Source: an uncultured Clostridia bacterium
GTDB taxonomy: Bacteria > Bacillota > Clostridia > Lachnospirales > CAG-274
Reading direction: 5' to 3'
DNA length: 8,096 nucleotides
NCBI GenBank assembly: GCA_947629215.1
Contig: CANRCU010000095.1
Location: forward strand, 1 to 8,096
Below the pieces are notes generated by a model that saw only the letters and a list, made by a program, of their open reading frames with translations, was not told the DNA's origin and ran no database searches. Shown here piece by piece: positions 5,426 through 8,096 of the stretch. Made by a program: the position numbers and the translations under genes. How positions within the stretch are numbered: position 1 is the stretch's first letter; every line of letters begins with the position of its first letter.

Positions 5426-6353
5426 ATGATAAAAAGGGCAGAGTTGAAGAAATTTGCAAAAGAAAATAATATTATTGCAGGCATAACACCTGCGCGAAAG
5501 TTTGACGAATTAAAAGACGCTCTTTCGGAACCCGTCCCGTTTGTTACATATACGGCGCAGCAGAGAACGGACCCGTCGGCAACTTTCGGGGCGGCTGAAA
5601 GCATTGTCTGTATAGGCTGTCCGTATCCCGCCGAAATAGCGGCGGACAGGGGTATCTCGATAGCGGCGTCGGGCGTTGATTATCACAAGACCGTTCTTGA
5701 AATGCTTGAAAAGCTGAAAATTTCCGTTGGCATAAACGGTCCGGCTTTTTCGGATACCGGACCTTTGGTCGACCGCCATGTCGCCTATCTTTGCGGACTT
5801 GGATATTACGGGGAAAACGGCTTTATCATAAACGAAAACTTCGGCTCGATGTTTTTTATAGGATATATAATAGCGGACGATGGGGCGGACGGTTATGATA
5901 TGCCGACTGTAGGCAGCTGCGGAGAATGCCGTATTTGCCTTGATGCCTGCCCGTCGGGGGCGTTAAGCGGCGGCAAAGCCGAATACAAAAAATGCATTTC
6001 TTATCTGACGCAGCTAAAGGGGGAAATTGACCCCCGAACAGATGAAAAGCATGGGAGGACGGGTCTACGGCTGCGATGTATGTCAGCTTTCATGCCCCAA
6101 AAACAGGGGCAAAACAAAAATAGTACAAAGAGAAAGCGGCTATAAACATTTTTTTGAATTGACAAACCGCGGATTCAGACAAAAATACGGCGGAACGGCG
6201 ATTGCATGGCGCGGTAGGGCGACCGTTGTCAGAAATGCGCTCATAGCCTCGGCAAATACGGGCATAGACAGCGAATATGCCGAAAAATTTTTGTCGGACG
6301 AAAACGAAGTGCTGAGGTATACCGCCGAAACGATGAAAAAATATAAAGGATAA
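5426..6353 (+). CDS. queG: Epoxyqueuosine reductase QueG, interrupted by a +1 frameshift
   Basis: QueG performs the last step of queuosine synthesis, reducing epoxyqueuosine in GUN-anticodon tRNAs with a cobalamin cofactor and two [4Fe-4S] clusters. Seen: DYHKTVLEMLEKL, DTGPLVDRHVAYLCGLGYYG and NENFGSMFF of the catalytic half, then the first ferredoxin motif with Cys165, 168, 171 and 175. The second cluster motif, YGCDVCQLSCPKNR, and a short HEAT-like tail lie in the next frame. The first frame runs on to a stop at 6143-6145; the second opens after TAA 6015-6017. Removing one C from the CCCCC run (6031-6035) restores KGEIDPEQMKSMGGRVYGC, close to the family pattern, and a protein of about 308 residues, normal for short QueG. 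The start is ATG 5426 with AGAGGGG. It is six bases from recU. Assembly error, pseudogene or real frameshifting are all open. Confidence 0.85.
6029..6036 (+). other. Frameshift position in queG (GAC CCC CGA)
   Basis: Reading GAC CCC GAA instead of GAC CCC CGA rejoins the two halves of queG. CCC-C is a stretch where tRNA-Pro is known to slip +1, but an extra C in a homopolymer is also a common sequencing error. A second run, GGGGG at 6019-6023, is an alternative site giving KGKLTPEQM, which fits the family less well. Confidence 0.6.
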
Positions 6354-6359
6354 ACACTT

Positions 6360-6893
6360 ATGGGTTATTGGAATACAAGAGGTCTGCGCGGCAGCGCCTT
6401 TGAAGAAATAATAAATTTGACAAATGAGGAATATAAAAAACGCGAAGTGGCAATAATACAGAAGATACCAACACCGATAACGCCCGTCGAGTTTGACAAG
6501 GTGCACGGGCAGATAACGCTTGCTTATTTTGACAAGCGTTCGACCGTGGATTATATCGGCGTTGTTCAGGGGCTTGCCATATGCTTTGATGCGAAAGAAA
6601 CAATGGAAAAACGCCTGCCCTTGCAAAATATCCATGCTCACCAGGTGGATTTTATGCAGCACTTTGAAAAACAGGGCGGTATTGCGTTTTTGCTGGTGCA
6701 TTTTGCGCCGGCTGACGAGTATTATTATCTTCCGTTTGCAATTATGAAAAAATATTGGGACGATGCGCAGAACGGGGGACGAAAATCCATACCGTACAGC
6801 GTATTTGAAGAAAAATTCCGGCTCTATCCGTCGGACGGCTATCCCCTCAATTACCTTGAAGGAATAAATATCTGTCTTGATGAGGAGAGTTAA
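6360..6893 (+). CDS. recU: Holliday junction resolvase RecU
   Basis: A 177-residue nuclease of the Firmicute RecU family, which cuts four-way DNA junctions symmetrically in recombination and chromosome segregation. Matches: RGLRGSAFEEIINLTNEEY, the IPTPITPVEF region, AYFDKRSTVDYIGVVQG with catalytic Asp64, then CFDAKET (Asp77, Lys79), LQNIHAHQVDFM, QGGIAFLLVHF and GGRKSIPYSVFE. The PD-(D/E)xK core reads DxK where Bacillus RecU has ExK, which should still bind metal. The N-terminus is about 25 residues shorter than in Bacillus (206 residues), losing the disordered basic tail. AAGGA (6346-6350) lies 9 bases before the ATG. It sits 6 bases after queG and 2 bases before the next ORF, so it is probably part of one operon, rather than beside a penicillin-binding protein gene as in Bacillus. 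Confidence 0.92.
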   Translation: MGYWNTRGLRGSAFEEIINLTNEEYKKREVAIIQKIPTPITPVEFDKVHGQITLAYFDKRSTVDYIGVVQGLAICFDAKETMEKRLPLQNIHAHQVDFMQHFEKQGGIAFLLVHFAPADEYYYLPFAIMKKYWDDAQNGGRKSIPYSVFEEKFRLYPSDGYPLNYLEGINICLDEES

Positions 6894-6895
6894 AA

Positions 6896-7666
6896 TTGAA
6901 ACGACTGTGTGCCGCTGTGCTTGTTTTTATGCTTACGACCGATATTGCCGCCGAGGACAGGCTTATCTGCGGGGCGTATATTGCTCAAAATGCCGATTAT
7001 GCCGACGGGATAGACGAGTATGAAAAACTCTGCGGTGCGGATAACGATATTTATCTTATTAATGTAAAAAACGAATATCCGCGCGATAAGGTACTGGAAT
7101 GCTATGCAAACGGAAAAACACCGATGCTGCTTGTGAGCGACGGTTACGGTATGGGCAGGGTAATGGCTTTGGCGGAGGCGGCTGCCGAATACAATATGCC
7201 GATGTATGTGTGCATAAGCGGCAGTCTTGAGTTTTACAGATATTGCGCGGGTATGTTCAGAATAAAGGTCAAAAATGCAAAGCTTGTGCAGGCTGTGCCG
7301 ATGTCCGACCCCGCTTATGAATTTGCGGGCGTGGATATTGTCGATTATCTTGCCGTAAATGCAACGCTTGGTGCGAACAGTATAAATTATCCGTTTCTTT
7401 ATAATATTATTGAAAATGCGGACGTTCCCGTTATGATAAATTTGGCTGTCAGCCATTACAGCGAAAATGACCACAGCTATCATACCTATGATGCAATAAA
7501 GACGATAAATTACATTTATAATATGAAAAAAAATCTCGGCAGCAGGCTCTTTGCCGTAAATTATATAAATATAAGGTATAAAGGGCAGCATTTTGAGGTG
7601 TACGGCGACGAAAAACTGCGCACGATGTATGCAGGCAAGGTCTGCGAGCTTGGCAAGAGAAACTGA
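6896..7666 (+). CDS. Putative exported GH26-like barrel protein lacking the expected catalytic glutamate
   Basis: A 256-residue protein starting at TTG 6896, chosen because GAGGAGA (6882-6888) is 7 bases upstream. The N-terminus (Lys-Arg, then LCAAVLVFMLTT, then DIAAED) looks like a signal peptide cut near residue 19. Segments recall GH26-type (beta/alpha)8 barrels: CGAYIAQNADYADGIDEYEKL, YANGKTPMLLVS, FAGVDIVDYLAVNAT, and VPVMINLAVSHYSENDHSY. The last resembles the strand that normally carries the nucleophile Glu (an ISE-G pattern), yet no Glu is there. The usual HE-N acid/base motif is also missing. It may therefore be a binding or structural domain rather than an enzyme. The family call is from recall of patterns and is tentative; an unrelated exported protein is possible. 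It starts 2 bases after the recU stop, so coupling is likely. Confidence 0.45.
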   Translation: MKRLCAAVLVFMLTTDIAAEDRLICGAYIAQNADYADGIDEYEKLCGADNDIYLINVKNEYPRDKVLECYANGKTPMLLVSDGYGMGRVMALAEAAAEYNMPMYVCISGSLEFYRYCAGMFRIKVKNAKLVQAVPMSDPAYEFAGVDIVDYLAVNATLGANSINYPFLYNIIENADVPVMINLAVSHYSENDHSYHTYDAIKTINYIYNMKKNLGSRLFAVNYINIRYKGQHFEVYGDEKLRTMYAGKVCELGKRN

Positions 7667-7667
7667 T

Positions 7668-7775
7668 ATGTATAATTTTTACAATAAAATTTTGAGGCAG
7701 GGCGGTCGGCGGCTCTATATATGCGCCGAAAAAAGCCCGATAAAGGTAGGTATAGTTGTTAGAGCAAAAGTCTGA
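7668..7775 (+). CDS. Possible small basic protein, 35 residues
   Basis: ATG at 7668 lies one base after the stop of the preceding gene and opens a 35-residue frame (starting MYNFYNKILRQGGRRLYIC) that ends at TGA 7773-7775. It is rich in Arg and Lys, with one Cys and no clear membrane segment. AAGAGA upstream is a weak ribosome site, so it would rely on coupling to the gene before it. No family is recognised. It may simply be a chance frame in the 3' part of the transcript. Confidence 0.25.
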   Translation: MYNFYNKILRQGGRRLYICAEKSPIKVGIVVRAKV

Positions 7776-7789
7776 TACTATATATAGTA
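7776..7789. repeat. Perfect 14-bp AT-rich palindrome
   Basis: TACTATATATAGTA reads the same on both strands, immediately after the small ORF. It has no loop or T-tract, so it is not a typical terminator. It could be chance in very AT-rich DNA or a protein-binding site. Confidence 0.35.
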
Positions 7790-7835
7790 GAAAAAAATTT
7801 TGTTTAAATTTTTTCGAAAAAAAATCAAAAAACTG

Positions 7836-7864
7836 TTGACAATTAAAAAGATTTCTTGTATACT
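7836..7864 (+). promoter_or_regulatory. Promoter of tRNA-Ser
   Basis: TTGACA (7836-7841), a 17-base spacer and TATACT (7859-7864). Long A- and T-tracts upstream (about 7790-7830) resemble an UP element, as expected for a stable-RNA promoter. Transcription should begin near 7871. Confidence 0.85.
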
Positions 7865-7869
7865 TGATA

Positions 7870-7891
7870 AAGTGCTGAAGCGAAAGCACTT
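7870..7891 (+). other. Hairpin at the 5' end of the tRNA-Ser precursor
   Basis: AAGTGCT (7870-7876) pairs with AGCACTT (7885-7891) around an 8-base loop. It starts at the predicted transcription start and lies in the leader that RNase P removes, 12 bases before the mature tRNA. Confidence 0.5.
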
Positions 7892-7903
7892 ATATCAGGC
7901 TTT

Positions 7904-7991
7904 GGAGATGTACCCAAGTGGCTGAAGGGGCTCCCCTGCTAAGGGAGTAGGTCGTGAAAGCGGCGCGAGGGTTCAAATCCCTCCATCTCCG
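7904..7991 (+). tRNA. tRNA-Ser (anticodon GCU)
   Basis: The 88-base gene folds fully. The acceptor GGAGATG (7904-7910) pairs with CATCTCC (7984-7990), with discriminator G at 7991. The D stem is CCC/GGG. The anticodon stem CTCCC/GGGAG holds the loop CTGCTAA, with anticodon GCT at 7938-7940, reading AGC and AGU codons. A long variable arm (TAGGTCG...CGGCGC), typical of serine tRNAs, follows, and the T arm is GAGGG TTCAAAT CCCTC. The 3' CCA is not encoded and must be added by nucleotidyltransferase. No strong terminator follows, only TTTCTTTT and an AT-rich inverted repeat. Confidence 0.97.
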
Positions 7992-7995
7992 TTTC

Positions 7996-8025
7996 TTTTA
8001 AAAATTTTTTGACAAATTTTTAAAA
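7996..8025. repeat. AT-only inverted repeat after tRNA-Ser
   Basis: TTTTAAAAATTT (7996-8007) and AAATTTTTAAAA (8014-8025) are perfect complements around TTTGAC. With no G-C pairs and an A-run after it, it is a weak terminator at best. It also serves as A/T-tract DNA upstream of the next promoter. Confidence 0.45.
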
Positions 8026-8032
8026 AAAGTTG

Positions 8033-8061
8033 TTGACAAACTCGAAAGAGTGTGTTAATAT
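8033..8061 (+). promoter_or_regulatory. Second near-consensus promoter firing out of the window
   Basis: TTGACA (8033-8038), a 17-base spacer and TAATAT (8056-8061). The A/T-tract DNA before it and the shared TGTTGACAA context resemble the tRNA-Ser promoter, suggesting another stable RNA or a highly expressed gene just downstream. A hairpin, GCTGTCG (8068-8074) with CGACGGC (8079-8085), begins at the predicted start. Confidence 0.8.
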
Positions 8062-8096
8062 ATAAAAGCTGTCGATAACGACGGCGAGTGTATATT

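Noticed and set aside
6890..7591. Long - strand open frame opposite the exported protein gene
   Set aside because: It is the antisense shadow of 6896-7666, with unnatural composition (rich in Ile, His, Tyr) and no ribosome site.
7904..7991. Functional link between queG and the nearby tRNA gene
   Set aside because: Queuosine is placed in GUN-anticodon tRNAs (Tyr, His, Asn, Asp); this tRNA has anticodon GCU, so proximity is not evidence of a link.

Overview
The window looks like a chromosomal segment of an anaerobic, low-to-mid-GC Firmicute, most likely a gut or rumen Clostridium-class bacterium of the Oscillospiraceae/Ruminococcaceae type. This rests on the gene set (long-form HPF, AbrB-type regulator, RecU resolvase, ApbE, QueG), the strong Gram-positive ribosome binding sites, the textbook TTGACA-N17-TATAAT promoters, and a GC-rich palindromic intergenic element that I associate with such genomes. 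The placement is inference, not a database match. Every supported gene is on the + strand.

Layout. The 3' end of a flavin transferase gene (apbE, 1-299) opens the window. It is followed by hpf (445-978), with hairpins in its leader and a strong terminator behind it. A gene-free stretch (979-1560) holds a palindromic, MITE-like repeat of about 300-350 bp and then the promoter of an abrB-like regulator gene (1561-1866) with its own terminator. A flavodoxin-fold NAD(P)H oxidoreductase (2039-2593) has its own promoter. glyA (2724-3962), also with its own promoter and a leader carrying overlapping inverted repeats, is followed after 39 bases by a cytoplasmic GH28 pectin-type glycosidase (4002-5348), probably in the same transcript. 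Tandem hairpins ending in a T-tract close that unit.

A tight + strand cluster follows: queG (5426-6353, broken by a +1 frameshift between its two iron-sulfur cluster motifs), recU (6360-6893), an exported protein that resembles a GH26-like barrel but lacks the expected catalytic glutamate (6896-7666), and a possible 35-residue ORF (7668-7775). Gaps between these genes are 1-6 bases, so translation is probably coupled. The right end is a stable-RNA region: a promoter, tRNA-Ser(GCU) at 7904-7991, and a second near-consensus promoter firing out of the window.

Functionally the window is mostly housekeeping: flavinylation, ribosome hibernation, one-carbon metabolism, tRNA modification and recombination. 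Two carbohydrate-related genes are embedded in it. I see no obvious defence system, phage or CRISPR. The points most worth following up are the queG frameshift, the palindromic element, the apparently active-site-less GH26-like protein, and competing RNA structures in the glyA and queG leaders.
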